From the NCBI GenBank assembly GCA_964520425.1, contig CAZFMX010000005.1, positions 1-64,000 of the forward strand: a stretch of 64,000 nt of DNA, given 5' to 3'. The stretch comes from JAFGFY01 sp964520425. GTDB lineage: Bacteria > Desulfobacterota > DSM-4660 > Desulfatiglandales > HGW-15. A program made the position numbers and the translations under genes. This document shows positions 26,257-35,163 of this stretch, piece after piece. Within the stretch, counting starts at the first letter, position 1. Every line of letters starts with the position of its first letter. The notes under the pieces were generated by a model that saw only the letters and a program-made list of their open reading frames with translations, was not told the origin of the DNA and ran no database searches.

Positions 26257-27021
26257 CTAATGCATTGACAAGCCACCGTCATGGACAATGAGTTGTCCGG
26301 ATATGTAGTCACTCATGTTACTGGCCAGGAATACGGCCGTTCCCACAAGGTCTTCCGGAACAGCTGCCCTCTTTATGCATCTCTGCTCAAGTTGAAGCTC
26401 TTCAAGTAGCGGGATGGGAACCGCCTTGTTGCGGTCGAATCTATCGCCACCTTCCGAATGGGTGAAACCAGGTGCAATGGAATTGACGTTGATTTTGTGA
26501 TCCCCCAACTCTCTTGCCATGGCACGGGTAAAGGCCATGATCGCTCCTTTGGAGGCCACATAATGGGGCGCGAATGGAACACCCTCCATAATGGAAGCCG
26601 AGGAGATGTTGATGATCTTGCCGCCCTTCTTCTTCATGTAGGGAAAGACAGACTTGCAGCAGTGAAAGGCACCCTTGACATTAACAGCCATCAATCGATC
26701 CCACTCTTCATCACTCACATCGGTAAAAGGCTTCATCACTATATCACCGAATATCGCGGCGTTGTTCACAAGGATATCGATGGTCCCGAACCGGGCAACA
26801 GCTGCCTTGGCCAGGGAATCACACTCTTCCTGCTTGGTCACGTCCGTTTTCACGAATATGGCCTCACTGCCCGCCTTTTCCACGTCCGCCACGGCCCGTT
26901 TTTCATCCAAAATATCGGCAATGACCAATTTTGCCCCCTCCTGTGCAAAGCCGACGGCCAATGCCGCGCCGATCCCTTGGGCCGCGCCCGTAATAATGGC
27001 CACTTTTTCTTCCAGTTTCAC
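26257..27021 (-). CDS. Short-chain dehydrogenase/reductase (SDR)
   Basis: 254 residues. NAD(P) site GAAQGIGAA near residues 12-20, DVTK, NNAAIFGD, the catalytic serine in NISSASIMEG, the YxxxK pair in HYVASKGAIM, and APGFTHSEGG after the active site. This is the classical SDR layout at the usual length. An acidic residue after the second strand (ADILDEK) favours NAD over NADP. It sits 204 bases upstream of the aldehyde oxidoreductase on the same strand, so an alcohol-aldehyde-acid sequence is possible, but the substrate cannot be read from the sequence. Confidence 0.9.
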   Translation of the reverse strand: MKLEEKVAIITGAAQGIGAALAVGFAQEGAKLVIADILDEKRAVADVEKAGSEAIFVKTDVTKQEECDSLAKAAVARFGTIDILVNNAAIFGDIVMKPFTDVSDEEWDRLMAVNVKGAFHCCKSVFPYMKKKGGKIINISSASIMEGVPFAPHYVASKGAIMAFTRAMARELGDHKINVNSIAPGFTHSEGGDRFDRNKAVPIPLLEELQLEQRCIKRAAVPEDLVGTAVFLASNMSDYISGQLIVHDGGLSMH

Positions 27022-27151
27022 ATTTAACCTCCTCCCCGTTAATCTTTTTTGTATTCTCCTTCAATTCGACCCAGGCCAGCTCCCTTCTCGTCTGACCACA
27101 CTTTATTTCCCATAGGATTTTATCGCCTCGTCTCAGCGTTGCCGCGAATAG

Positions 27152-27500
27152 CTAGTGCTCTGTATCGTATATTCACGGATCAAGTAAAAGATGAGGCATG
27201 GGCTGTTCCCTCAAGACGATATCTCAAAAAGAAATTCCACTGAACCCTGCAGTGATTTGAGCTTTGAGGGGGAATGCCCCAGGGTGCGCCCCGGGGGGTA
27301 CCCCCCAGAACCCGCGGCAGAATGTATGGCTCGCTTGGAAGAATCATCCTCTCAAACCCTCAAAGTTCAGATCACCACCACGGGTCCCTATAGATATCGT
27401 CTTGAGGGAATAGTCCTTGCCGAATTACACATTCAAACAATCGAGTGGTCCATCAAAAACCCTGAATATAAGTCTCAGGAATCATGATGCTAGGCACTAG
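27152..27500. repeat. Palindromic repeat family C, copy 1 (full length)
   Basis: About 349 bases, from CTAGTGCTCTGTATC to AGGCACTAG. It holds a nested hairpin: outer arms 27195-27224 and 27392-27421 (core CTCAAGACGATATCT), inner arms 27253-27270 and 27357-27374 (TTTGAGGG / CCCTCAAA). The G/C-rich centre CCCCGGGGGGTACCCCCC is itself palindromic. It separates the MoaD-like gene from the SDR and AOR genes. Confidence 0.88.
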
Positions 27501-27529
27501 TGACATTGAACGAATAATCTGAAACCGAT

Positions 27530-27820
27530 TCATCCTCCACCCACAGGAGGAAGGATTAGGATTTCGTCACCTTCTTGGAGCGCTGTCTCCATCTTTTTTT
27601 CAAGGAATGCGATATCACGGCCGTTCACCATCAGGCGAATATAGGGAAAAAGACTGTTCTCCGAGTCAAATAGCTCGGAAGCTAAAGGCTTGCCATAGGT
27701 CTCAACCATAGTCATGATCACGTCCTTAACTGTGCTTCCGTCATTCACGGTGAGATCGATGTCTCCTCGCCCGAGGATCTTTTTCAAGTTTAGGATTGTG
27801 TGGACTTTTACTTGGATCAA
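27530..27820 (-). CDS. MoaD/ThiS family sulfur-carrier protein
   Basis: 96 residues, beta-grasp fold, ending in the diagnostic di-glycine (LILPPVGGG). Other family features are VKVHTILNLKKILG, the GSTVKDVIMTMVETYG helix, RLMVNGRDIAFLE and LQEGDEILILPP. As a thiocarboxylate it would donate sulfur for the dithiolene of the molybdenum/tungsten pterin. Proximity to the AOR gene suggests service to the tungsten cofactor. It is longer than E. coli MoaD (81 residues), as is usual for AOR-linked members. Confidence 0.88.
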   Translation of the reverse strand: MIQVKVHTILNLKKILGRGDIDLTVNDGSTVKDVIMTMVETYGKPLASELFDSENSLFPYIRLMVNGRDIAFLEKKMETALQEGDEILILPPVGGG

Positions 27821-28044
27821 TCTTCAACCTCGCAAGAGTCCCTCATATAAGGATGTTCTGCTTAAGAACGGGTACGATTTCAGAGGACAACCCGTTAACC
27901 CAAGAAGATAAGAGTGATTATTAGTTTAGTAGGAGCAGAATCTTGCATGTAGCCATTTCGAGAGTCTCGACTATATAAAAATCCTTCTCGGGTGTCAAAA
28001 GGAAAGGCGTATGAGAAAAGTGACCGCAAGGAGAGACTTTACAA

Positions 28045-28665
28045 CTAATCCTTTGGGGAAACCAAGAGTCTTTGACCTGGTTGAATATCACCGATTTCAT
28101 CTGGAGATATATCGTTGAGACGACACAGTTCATCCACTGATAAACCGTATGTTTTGGCAATCCTGTAGAGTGTCTCACCAGGCTTTACTTCGTGATAGCG
28201 CTCATTGTCTTGTATCAGCCGCTTAGGCTGAACCGAACCCGAACCTCTCACACCCCCAGCAGCTGAACTCACCTGGTTTTCCAGTTGATTGACCTGTAGG
28301 GAAAGTTCATTCAGCCGTTGTGTAAGGAAAACCTGAGGTTCCTGTCCCTTGGTCACAGATGCCTGAAGTTCAGGGATCTCCTTTTCAAGGTGACTCAGCC
28401 TCCCCTCCAGCATATTGATCTTCAGCTTCAGGGTATTCAGCTCTACGTTTGTGCTCTTTTTATCGGAGTTGACCCATGCCACAATAAGAATAACAGCCAG
28501 TATGAAAACCCCGGCACTTGCGACAATGGTTGGCAGATGTAAAGATCTGCTACCATTTCGGCCCCTTCGGGATTCCAAGCCCTCATCTGACTCTGAAACT
28601 TCCAGCATATCTTCGGTTAGTTCCAAAGAAATCTGACCAGATTCCTTGGCTGAATTTTGGTTCAT
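28045..28665 (-). CDS. LysM-domain membrane-anchored protein with a coiled coil
   Basis: 206 residues from ATG 28665, which has AAAGGAG 6 bases upstream; the frame is open to 28722. The N-terminus is an acidic cytoplasmic tail of about 40 residues, then one membrane helix (TIVASAGVFILAVILIVAWV). A coiled coil follows (LNTLKLKINMLEGRLSHLEK ... LNELSLQVNQLENQV), then a C-terminal LysM domain (YHEVKPGETLYRIAKTYGLS, DELCRLNDI, IQPGQRLLV). LysM binds glycan strands, so the protein probably tethers peptidoglycan to the inner membrane. It lies downstream of a PilZ gene on the same strand. Confidence 0.88.
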   Translation of the reverse strand: MNQNSAKESGQISLELTEDMLEVSESDEGLESRRGRNGSRSLHLPTIVASAGVFILAVILIVAWVNSDKKSTNVELNTLKLKINMLEGRLSHLEKEIPELQASVTKGQEPQVFLTQRLNELSLQVNQLENQVSSAAGGVRGSGSVQPKRLIQDNERYHEVKPGETLYRIAKTYGLSVDELCRLNDISPDEIGDIQPGQRLLVSPKD

Positions 28666-28779
28666 TAGCTGCTCCTTTCCATGAACGGAATAATCCGGGG
28701 TGGCCTTACACCGGCTCGACACGGCTCCTCACTTTGCGAAAAAATGGGTCGCCCAATTCCTTAACACCCCACAGCCTTT

Positions 28780-29118
28780 TCAGGTGTCCTCTGGCGGTTT
28801 GGCGCGCCTCAGACTCCTGTAGTACTTCGCTATGACATTGATGTACTCGCTCGTCAGTTTCAAAAACTCGATCCCTACACCCCTTCCCGTAATTCGCTTG
28901 ACCCGACCTTTTACTAACATGGCCTCATCCTCTGTAGGAAACTTCAATACGATGTCAACTTCATCATCAGGTTTGAATTGAGAAGAAGTGTCCGTATAAA
29001 TGAAGGCCCCAGTTACACTAAGGTCCGTAATCTCGTTTTCTCCTGAGGAGCCCCATACTTCTACCTCCAAGCGAGAGGGCGCTCTCGGTGCATCCCTTCG
29101 TTCGTCTTCTTTTGTCAT
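28780..29118 (-). CDS. PilZ domain protein
   Basis: About 112 residues from ATG 29118 (MTKEDERRDAPRAPSRLEVE); a TTG at 29178 is the alternative. RRDAPRAPSR supplies the RxxxR-type arginines, and the later motif is DLSVTGAFIY (D-x-S-x-x-G). The barrel continues with VDIVLKFPTEDEAMLVKGRV and GVGIEFLKLT. Likely a cyclic-di-GMP effector. It is followed after about 110 bases by the LysM gene, and a strong promoter lies upstream (29289-29317). Confidence 0.85.
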   Translation of the reverse strand: MTKEDERRDAPRAPSRLEVEVWGSSGENEITDLSVTGAFIYTDTSSQFKPDDEVDIVLKFPTEDEAMLVKGRVKRITGRGVGIEFLKLTSEYINVIAKYYRSLRRAKPPEDT

Positions 29119-29288
29119 GGCATATATCTTTCCCTCTTGATACGGAAAACCGACACCCTCAAACCTTTTCCATGTCAAAGCATCTTATAAACCTGCTTCT
29201 TCTACTATTTAACACGCCCTTCACCCGTTTCAGCGAGACGACGAAGCCGGGTTAGGAGATTCATCATCTTGATCTTAAAAGCTTAAGG

Positions 29289-29317
29289 ATTGTATTAAAT
29301 AGGCACCGCTCTGTCAA
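29289..29317 (-). promoter_or_regulatory. Near-consensus sigma-70 promoter for the PilZ/LysM genes
   Basis: Read on the minus strand: TTGACA (29317-29312), a 17-base spacer and TACAAT (29294-29289). The palindrome CTTAAAAGCTTAAG lies just downstream (29273-29286) near the expected start point and could be an operator. The remaining spacer to 29546 shows no gene. Confidence 0.65.
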
Positions 29318-29546
29318 TTCTTTTACCCTTTATATAAAGTATGAATGGATTCAAACTTTATGACCTTACTACCCTTGATACCTTTTGAAGATCTCTGCAG
29401 TCCATCCTGTGCATCTGAGTAGGAATTGGAGTTCAGAAAATTCCTTGTTATGAAGGGTCAAGAGAGATAGGAGCGGAAGGATCAAAGGGATGACCAGGAC
29501 GCTTCATAAAGCCCTAAGTCAAGAACGAGGTATGGAATTGGAATAC

Positions 29547-31319
29547 TCATTCCTCCCTAAATCCCCAGAACGGGTATTCCAAAATGTAATCGGCAACTCT
29601 CCCCGGGCTGTTTTCCCGGCTCGCCACTAGCCACAGGACACTTCTCTTCTCTTCCGAAGAGATTGGAGCCAAAGGATCCCAGTGAGGTGCAAGGATCATG
29701 GCATTGTCCGCACTGTATTCAATGTCCCCTGACTCTTTGAAGGAGCCCAGACTCGGTGTCTCACTATAACTCCCCCCTTCGCTCCGAGACAGCTCGGAAA
29801 TTACAAGAAAGGAGACATTGTGTTCATCCCTGATGGCCTCCATGTGACGAAGCCATTCATCGATGCCGGCCCTGCGCTCCGAAAGGTTCTTAAAGGGGAG
29901 CTTATGGAGACTGTCCACTACGACAAGCGTATGATCTTTGTGGGTTTCATTCTGCAGAAATTCGATCTGCCTCCTCATGATATCCGGGCCAAGCTTTCTG
30001 TCTGTCACCACTCGAAAATAAGGGAGCATATCTTTGAGTTCTCGGTACGCAGCATCCAGTTTCTCTGCCGACTCCCCTTTCAGATCTATCTGCCTGATCT
30101 CTTTCTCAGAAAGCTTACTCAAACGGCATAGAGTTCTTGTATAGATTTTCTGGCGACCATTCTCGAAATCATAATAAATAACAGGTATCTTCCGTCTGGC
30201 CATCTCTGTAGAGACTTGGATAAAAAAACAGGATTTCCCCGCCTTGGGCTGTCCACCCATGATGTTAATACCGCGAAGGCCACTGAGAGCTTCATCCATC
30301 TTAATGAATCCACAGCTCAATCCAAGAAGGGCCTTCCCCTTTTCACGCTCGATTGAATCTGTAAACCGATGATGTTCCTTCTCAGGGGAGGAGAACGGGG
30401 AAAAGGCCTTTGAGGTCCTTAACATGGAAATCACGGTGGACCTGAGTCCTTCTCCCTTGTCTCTTGCCAAGTCACAGAGGGTGTAGCCTCGATTTAGCTG
30501 TGACGGCCATTTCAGAATTCTGGACTTAAAGCCCAATCTGGTGGCCAAAGATCGCGCAGCAAGCTGGGCCTCCGGAGTATGAGTCACTACAAGAAGGACA
30601 TGCATGACAAAAGCCAGCCTCTCCTGGCTGACAAACTCCAGGTCAGCCACTGATGGGAGACAAATGCCAGGAAAACCCAACTCCTTTAGGGTTAGAAGAT
30701 GATTCTCTCCATCAGCGATAAAGAGGGCTCCGTCTTCGCATCGTTCAATCTCTTGCACATTGAATATTCGAAACTCTCCTGAAAAAAACGTCTCATCTCC
30801 GTGCCAGAAACTATCCTCCTCCCTCTCAGGTAAGACGCATCGCGCGGCATAGCAGTTCCCATCATCTAATACATAAGGATACACCAGATACCGACCGTTG
30901 TACCCTATCTTCATTTCATCAACCGTGGCCTTTGATATGCCAAATGCCTTGAAACGGGCATATTCAGTCTCACTCATAAGAGATCTAAACTTTCTGATTT
31001 CTTGATTTAGATTCTTGGTTGGGAGGATAGTCTGCTGTACATAAGGCTCTCGATCTGGATCGTATCCTGGAACAAGCTGGGGTGCTATTCCCATCATCCT
31101 GGCAAAATAAGGAGCGAACCCTCCCTGTATGCATCTGTTCAGGCATCGAAAATAGCCCATGAAGAGACTACTCGGGTCGAGATAGGCGACCATTGTCCCA
31201 GGGGCTTTTATTGCATCAATCGAGCAAAATGGGCATGGAGCTTTGAGCAGATTGCCCTCGATCTTTGCTCCGGGAAGGTGGTTCAGATAGAAAGACTTTA
31301 TCTCCTCAGCACGATCCAT
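29547..31319 (-). CDS. Primase-helicase-like protein with degenerate TOPRIM and intact RecA-type ATPase
   Basis: 590 residues with the order of T7 gp4-type proteins. A zinc ribbon comes first (C29, C32, C59, C63: APCPFC and FRCLNRC). A TOPRIM-like region lies at about 198-265 and a DnaB/RecA-type ATPase at about 330-585, with Walker A GGQPKAGKS at 355-363 and Walker B LVVVDS near 465-470. The TOPRIM catalytic positions look lost: the usual EG-x-x-D motif reads ADGENHLLTL and the DxD position reads VVTHTPEAQ. So the ATPase could work while RNA priming is doubtful. It is a single-copy gene with no phage genes around, divergent from a cysteine desulfurase. Function unknown; a repurposed replication or repair protein is the most cautious reading. 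Confidence 0.8.
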   Translation of the reverse strand: MDRAEEIKSFYLNHLPGAKIEGNLLKAPCPFCSIDAIKAPGTMVAYLDPSSLFMGYFRCLNRCIQGGFAPYFARMMGIAPQLVPGYDPDREPYVQQTILPTKNLNQEIRKFRSLMSETEYARFKAFGISKATVDEMKIGYNGRYLVYPYVLDDGNCYAARCVLPEREEDSFWHGDETFFSGEFRIFNVQEIERCEDGALFIADGENHLLTLKELGFPGICLPSVADLEFVSQERLAFVMHVLLVVTHTPEAQLAARSLATRLGFKSRILKWPSQLNRGYTLCDLARDKGEGLRSTVISMLRTSKAFSPFSSPEKEHHRFTDSIEREKGKALLGLSCGFIKMDEALSGLRGINIMGGQPKAGKSCFFIQVSTEMARRKIPVIYYDFENGRQKIYTRTLCRLSKLSEKEIRQIDLKGESAEKLDAAYRELKDMLPYFRVVTDRKLGPDIMRRQIEFLQNETHKDHTLVVVDSLHKLPFKNLSERRAGIDEWLRHMEAIRDEHNVSFLVISELSRSEGGSYSETPSLGSFKESGDIEYSADNAMILAPHWDPLAPISSEEKRSVLWLVASRENSPGRVADYILEYPFWGFREE

Positions 31320-31580
31320 GTGTAGATCACTCCTTTACCATCATGTCGCAAAAGCCGAGGATATCGTTACAGGGCCCGCTCATCGGGGGGATCCCCGGCG
31401 TCAAGGGTGGGCTGCGACTCAGCTCAGCCGAAATGAAACCTCGGTAACCTGCTGCAAACCCTGAATCACACTGTACTCTCGGTCTATTTTAACATACGTC
31501 TTGAAATTAAACAAAGTCCCTCAGCAGTTCTACCCGATCACCCAGCAAGCTGACAACCATAGGCATTGGAAAAACCTGGG

Positions 31581-31616
31581 AATATCGAATTGTCATTTTA
31601 TTCGATATTGTATAAG
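31581..31616 (+). promoter_or_regulatory. Promoter with operator-like palindrome for the cysteine desulfurase
   Basis: AATATCGAAT (31581-31590) and ATTCGATATT (31600-31609) form a perfect 10-bp inverted repeat. A possible -35 (TTGTCA, 31590-31595) sits between the arms and TATAAG (31611-31616) follows; the spacer is short (15). This geometry suggests a dimeric repressor covering the promoter of the gene at 31692. Confidence 0.5.
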
Positions 31617-31691
31617 ATCTCACAGCTTCATATGAAAAGCCGGTACAGTTCTCCATGATCCGGACTGTTGAACTGTTAAGGGAGAAGACCT

Positions 31692-32846
31692 ATGAACCAA
31701 GAACCAGATCACTTTATCTATCTGGATCACAATGCCACCACACCCATAGCTCCAGAGGCAGTTGAGGCCATGATACCTATTCTGGAAAACGAATTCGGTA
31801 ATCCTTCCAGTCCCTATACTCTGGGAACAAGGGCAAGGGAAAGGCTTGAGAAATCTCGGAACCAGATAGCCCGGCTTCTGGGCTGTGCAGACCATGAGGT
31901 GATATTCACGTCAGGAGGAACAGAGTCCAATAATGCAGTCCTCAAGGGAATCATCGACTTAAGACGCCCTAAAGATTTTCATTTGATCACCTCCGCCATA
32001 GAGCATCCCGCCATTCTGAACCCTGCCCTATTTCTGGAGGAACTGGGTGTTCAGGTCACAGTCCTTTCGGTGGACCGATTTGGCCGTGTAAACCCGGATG
32101 ACGTTCTCCAGGCTATCAGGTCTAATACGTGCTTAATATCCGTCATGTTGGCCAATAATGAAACCGGGACCTTGCAGCCTGTTCAGGAAATCTCCCAAAT
32201 AGCGAAAGAACATGGCATTCCCTTTCACACGGATGCAGCCCAAGCGGTGGGCAAAATCCATGTGAATGTCCATGAACTGGGGGTGAATTTTTTGAGTGTC
32301 GCGGGACATAAACTCTACGGACCTAAAGGCATAGGTGCCCTATTCATCAGGGAGGGGGGAAGCGACTTGTGCCCCTTGATCCATGGTGCAGGGCAGGAAA
32401 TGGGAAGGAGGCCGGGCACAGAAAATGTCGTGCTCTCCGTAGGCCTGGGCGTGGCCTGTGAGTTGGCAAGAGAACGGCTTAACGAAGAAATGGAGCGAAT
32501 GAGAGACTTGAGAGGCCAATTGGAGAAACGGCTATTTGGTAAGATAGATGGTCTTGTTCTAAATGGGCATCCCACCGAAAGGCTCCCAAACACACTCAAC
32601 GTTTCCATTCCGGGTATTGATGGAAAAAAGATCCTTGATGGATTGCCAATCGTTATGGCATCCACTGGGGCTGCATGCCATGATCGGTCTGTTGCCCTTT
32701 CCCACGTGCTATCTGCTATGGGCGTAGCACCTGAGGTGGGGATGGGAACCCTTCGACTGACCGTCGGGAGGAGCAATACCCATGAACAGATTGAAGAGAC
32801 AGCCGATTTGATCATCAACCGCGTCAAAGAATTGAAGAATAGCTAG
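31692..32846 (+). CDS. Cysteine desulfurase (NifS/IscS type)
   Basis: 384 residues with GGGAG 8 bases before ATG 31692. PLP-dependent class V aminotransferase fold: LDHNATTPI, SGGTESNNAVL, His105 in SAIEHPA, HTDAAQAVGK, the PLP lysine K207 in SVAGHKLYGPKG, GTENV, and the sulfur-accepting Cys329 in MASTGAACHDR. It removes sulfur from cysteine as a persulfide for Fe-S clusters, thiocofactors or molybdenum/tungsten pterins. No IscU or IscR gene is adjacent, so its partner is not evident. The TAG stop coincides with the first bases of a family-B end. Confidence 0.92.
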   Translation: MNQEPDHFIYLDHNATTPIAPEAVEAMIPILENEFGNPSSPYTLGTRARERLEKSRNQIARLLGCADHEVIFTSGGTESNNAVLKGIIDLRRPKDFHLITSAIEHPAILNPALFLEELGVQVTVLSVDRFGRVNPDDVLQAIRSNTCLISVMLANNETGTLQPVQEISQIAKEHGIPFHTDAAQAVGKIHVNVHELGVNFLSVAGHKLYGPKGIGALFIREGGSDLCPLIHGAGQEMGRRPGTENVVLSVGLGVACELARERLNEEMERMRDLRGQLEKRLFGKIDGLVLNGHPTERLPNTLNVSIPGIDGKKILDGLPIVMASTGAACHDRSVALSHVLSAMGVAPEVGMGTLRLTVGRSNTHEQIEETADLIINRVKELKNS

Positions 32847-32870
32847 CGTCGTATCCCAGAAGTAACTTAA
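32844..32870. repeat. Family B left terminus, fragment
   Basis: TAGCGTCGTATCCCAGAAGT and the following AACTTA match the left terminal repeat of family B. TAG is the stop codon of the cysteine desulfurase. No matching right B end is seen; the next element to the right is family C copy 2. Confidence 0.6.
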
Positions 32871-33138
32871 ATCAAAAAGTGGCTCCTCAGGAGAATCCCT
32901 GGGTTCATACGTAAAGGAGAAGAATGGAAAAAGTTGAAAATCCAAGGATTTTCGCAGTCATGTTTGCCCCTAGTGTTCGTGTTCACGATCGAGAGTAGAT
33001 ATTAGGGTAAAGTGGCGAAATCTTTTCATCGATTCCAAAGTTCCCGGCCTAGTCACTCCGAAAAGATCCCGCCACATCTCTTCAGTTGAATACGAATTTC
33101 CCTTACTACACCCATAGATTCTCATAAGGAGCCCAATA

Positions 33139-33436
33139 AGTGCCTGTTTTAGATTCAAATGGGGTATGGTCTGTTCCCTTAAGACGATATCTCACAAAAA
33201 ATTCCACTGAATCCCCTGTGATCTGCCCTTTGAGGGAGTATGCCCCGGGATTCTCCCCGTGGGGTACGCCTATGGACTTTCCGCAGAATGGTTAATTCGC
33301 TTGAAAAAACAGCCCCTTAAACCCTCAAAGGGCAGATCACCACCGCTGGACGCTATAGATATCGTCTTAAGGGAATAGATCATGCCCCAACGGATCAATT
33401 TAGTTTGTGAATATATGAATATTTGATACGACACTA
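33139..33436. repeat. Palindromic repeat family C, copy 2 (inverted)
   Basis: About 298 bases in reverse orientation, from AGTGCCTG to GATACGACACTAG. Outer arms 33161-33192 and 33357-33388 share the words AAGACGATATCT / AGATATCGTCTT. Inner arms are the perfect 19-mers GTGATCTGCCCTTTGAGGG (33218-33236) and its inverse (33322-33340). Confidence 0.88.
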
Positions 33437-33477
33437 GGAGAATGGTGTTGAGGTCCTTTCGATGTGGCTAAAAATTC

Positions 33478-34773
33478 TCACCCCGACTTCTTCTTTCGAT
33501 CGGCCATCCTCTTTCTGATCTCCTTCTCAAACCCTCTATCTGTTGGTCGGTAAAAGGTTTGAGTCTTCATTTGCTCCGGCAGATATTCCTGTTCCACCCA
33601 TCCACCCGGATAGCTATGTGGATAGAGGTATGTTCGACCATACCCCAACCTCTTCATCAGCCTGGTAGGGGCGTTTCTGATGTGAAGGGGAACTCCTAAG
33701 GGCCCTGAGAGCTCGATCTCCTTTTTCACGGCCTTTTCGGCCAAATAAAGGGCATTACTCTTAGGAGCGGATGCAAGATAGATCGCGGCCTCGGCCAGGG
33801 CTAGTTCGGCCTCAGGAGGACCCACCTTTTCCCAGGCCTCAAAGGCGGCGAGGGCGACTCGAAGGGCGTTGGGATCGGCCAGACCCACATCTTCGGAGGC
33901 AAAACGAATCATCCTTCTCCCGATAAAGAGGGGATCCTCCCCTGCCACAAGCATTCTATAGAGCCAGTAGACAGATGCCTGCTCGTCCCCCCCGCGCATA
34001 CTCTTGTGAAGTGCAGAGATCAGGTTGTAGTGCTCTTCCCCATCTTTATCATAGGGAAGGGCCTTCTTGTTGAGAGCCTTTTCTATGCTGCCTAAATCCA
34101 GTCTGTTCTCTCCGGCCCCATCTACTAGGAGATAATGGACAGCTGCTTCCAGATTATTAAGGGCCACTCGCGCATCTCCCGACGACAGATCAATAATATG
34201 ATCTAAGGCCTCCGACGAGACCTTCACTTTCAAGTTTCCCAGCCCATTCTTTTCATCTTGAATCGCACGATGTAGAATGGTTTTAAGGTCTTCCCTCTCT
34301 AATGGATGAAGGATCATGACTCTAGCCCTGGAGAGCAAAGGGGGTATGATTTCAAAAGAGGGATTCTGCGTGGTGGCACCTATCAGAATGATGAGCCCAC
34401 TTTCTACATGGGGCAAAAAGGCATCCTGGCGAGCCTTATTGAAACGGTGAATCTCATCCACAAACAGGATAGTTGGGGTTCCATAGACCTGGCGGGTCTC
34501 CTTTGCCGTTTCTATAACCTGCCGGAGTTCCTTGACCCCGGAGGTCACGGCAGAAAAGGCATGAAATGGATTCTGTGAATAATCTGAAATGAGTTTGGCC
34601 AGTGTGGTCTTGCCGCAGCCAGGGGGTCCCCAAAAGATAACAGAAAAGACATGACCTGACTCCAGTGCTCTTCTCAGAGCGGACCGGGGGTTAAGCAGAT
34701 GATCTTGTCCCACCAGGTCCTCGATTTTCTTGGGCCTCATCCTGTCGGCAAGAGGTGCTTTAGTGGAATCCAT
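33478..34773 (-). CDS. rarA: Replication-associated recombination protein A
   Basis: 431 residues. AAA+ ATPase of the RarA/MgsA/WRNIP1 family: LADRMRPKKIEDLVGQDHLL at the start, Walker A WGPPGCGKTT near 48-57, Walker B LFVDEIHRF near 103-111, sensor I IGATTQNPSF, and arginine finger region PLLSRARV. The C-terminal half has the family signature YWLYRMLVAGEDPLFIGRRM, RFASEDVGLADP and APTRLMKRLGYGRTYLYPHS. It acts at stalled replication forks. Family C repeats flank the gene on both sides. Confidence 0.94.
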   Translation of the reverse strand: MDSTKAPLADRMRPKKIEDLVGQDHLLNPRSALRRALESGHVFSVIFWGPPGCGKTTLAKLISDYSQNPFHAFSAVTSGVKELRQVIETAKETRQVYGTPTILFVDEIHRFNKARQDAFLPHVESGLIILIGATTQNPSFEIIPPLLSRARVMILHPLEREDLKTILHRAIQDEKNGLGNLKVKVSSEALDHIIDLSSGDARVALNNLEAAVHYLLVDGAGENRLDLGSIEKALNKKALPYDKDGEEHYNLISALHKSMRGGDEQASVYWLYRMLVAGEDPLFIGRRMIRFASEDVGLADPNALRVALAAFEAWEKVGPPEAELALAEAAIYLASAPKSNALYLAEKAVKKEIELSGPLGVPLHIRNAPTRLMKRLGYGRTYLYPHSYPGGWVEQEYLPEQMKTQTFYRPTDRGFEKEIRKRMADRKKKSG

Positions 34774-34795
34774 TTCTTTGCTCGAAACTAGAACG

Positions 34796-35110
34796 AGTGT
34801 CTTGTATCAAGTATTCATAACCCAAATACCAAATGCGGCATGGCCTATTCCCGAAAGGTAATATCTCGGAAAAAATTCCATTGAACTTCCTATGATCCAC
34901 CCTTTGAGGGTTTACGCTTATTGACTTATGGCAAAATGGTTAGTTCGCTTGAGAGAAAAGGGCCCTCAAACCCTCAAAGGGCAGATCACCGCCACTGAAT
35001 CTTAGAGATATCGTCTTGAGGGAATAGGCCATGCCGCATTTCATATCAAACCGATCGAGAATTCCATAAAAAAGCTATAAGTATGAGTCTCAGAGACTAT
35101 GTTACGAGAT
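34796..35110. repeat. Palindromic repeat family C, copy 3
   Basis: Starts GAGTGTCTTGTATCAAGTAT and ends near CAGAGACTATG. Outer arms are 34831-34867 and 35005-35041 (GGCATGGCCTATTCCC / GGGAATAGGCCATGCC). Inner arms are 34894-34910 and 34971-34987 (CCTTTGAGGG / CCCTCAAAGG). The tail word ATCGAGAATTC is shared with the deleted copy at 47372. Confidence 0.85.
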
Positions 35111-35163
35111 ACTACGGTGTCTAAAGTCAATGTCTCTAGTTCTTCTCCCAATAAATCAACCGA

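Noticed and set aside
26458..27027. 189-codon open frame on the plus strand
   Set aside because: Antisense shadow of the SDR gene.
27191..27487. 98-codon open frame
   Set aside because: Runs through the arms of the family C palindrome; the translation is an artefact of the repeat.
32970..33158. 62-codon minus-strand frame resembling a transposase remnant
   Set aside because: Too short to identify and partly inside the family C copy.
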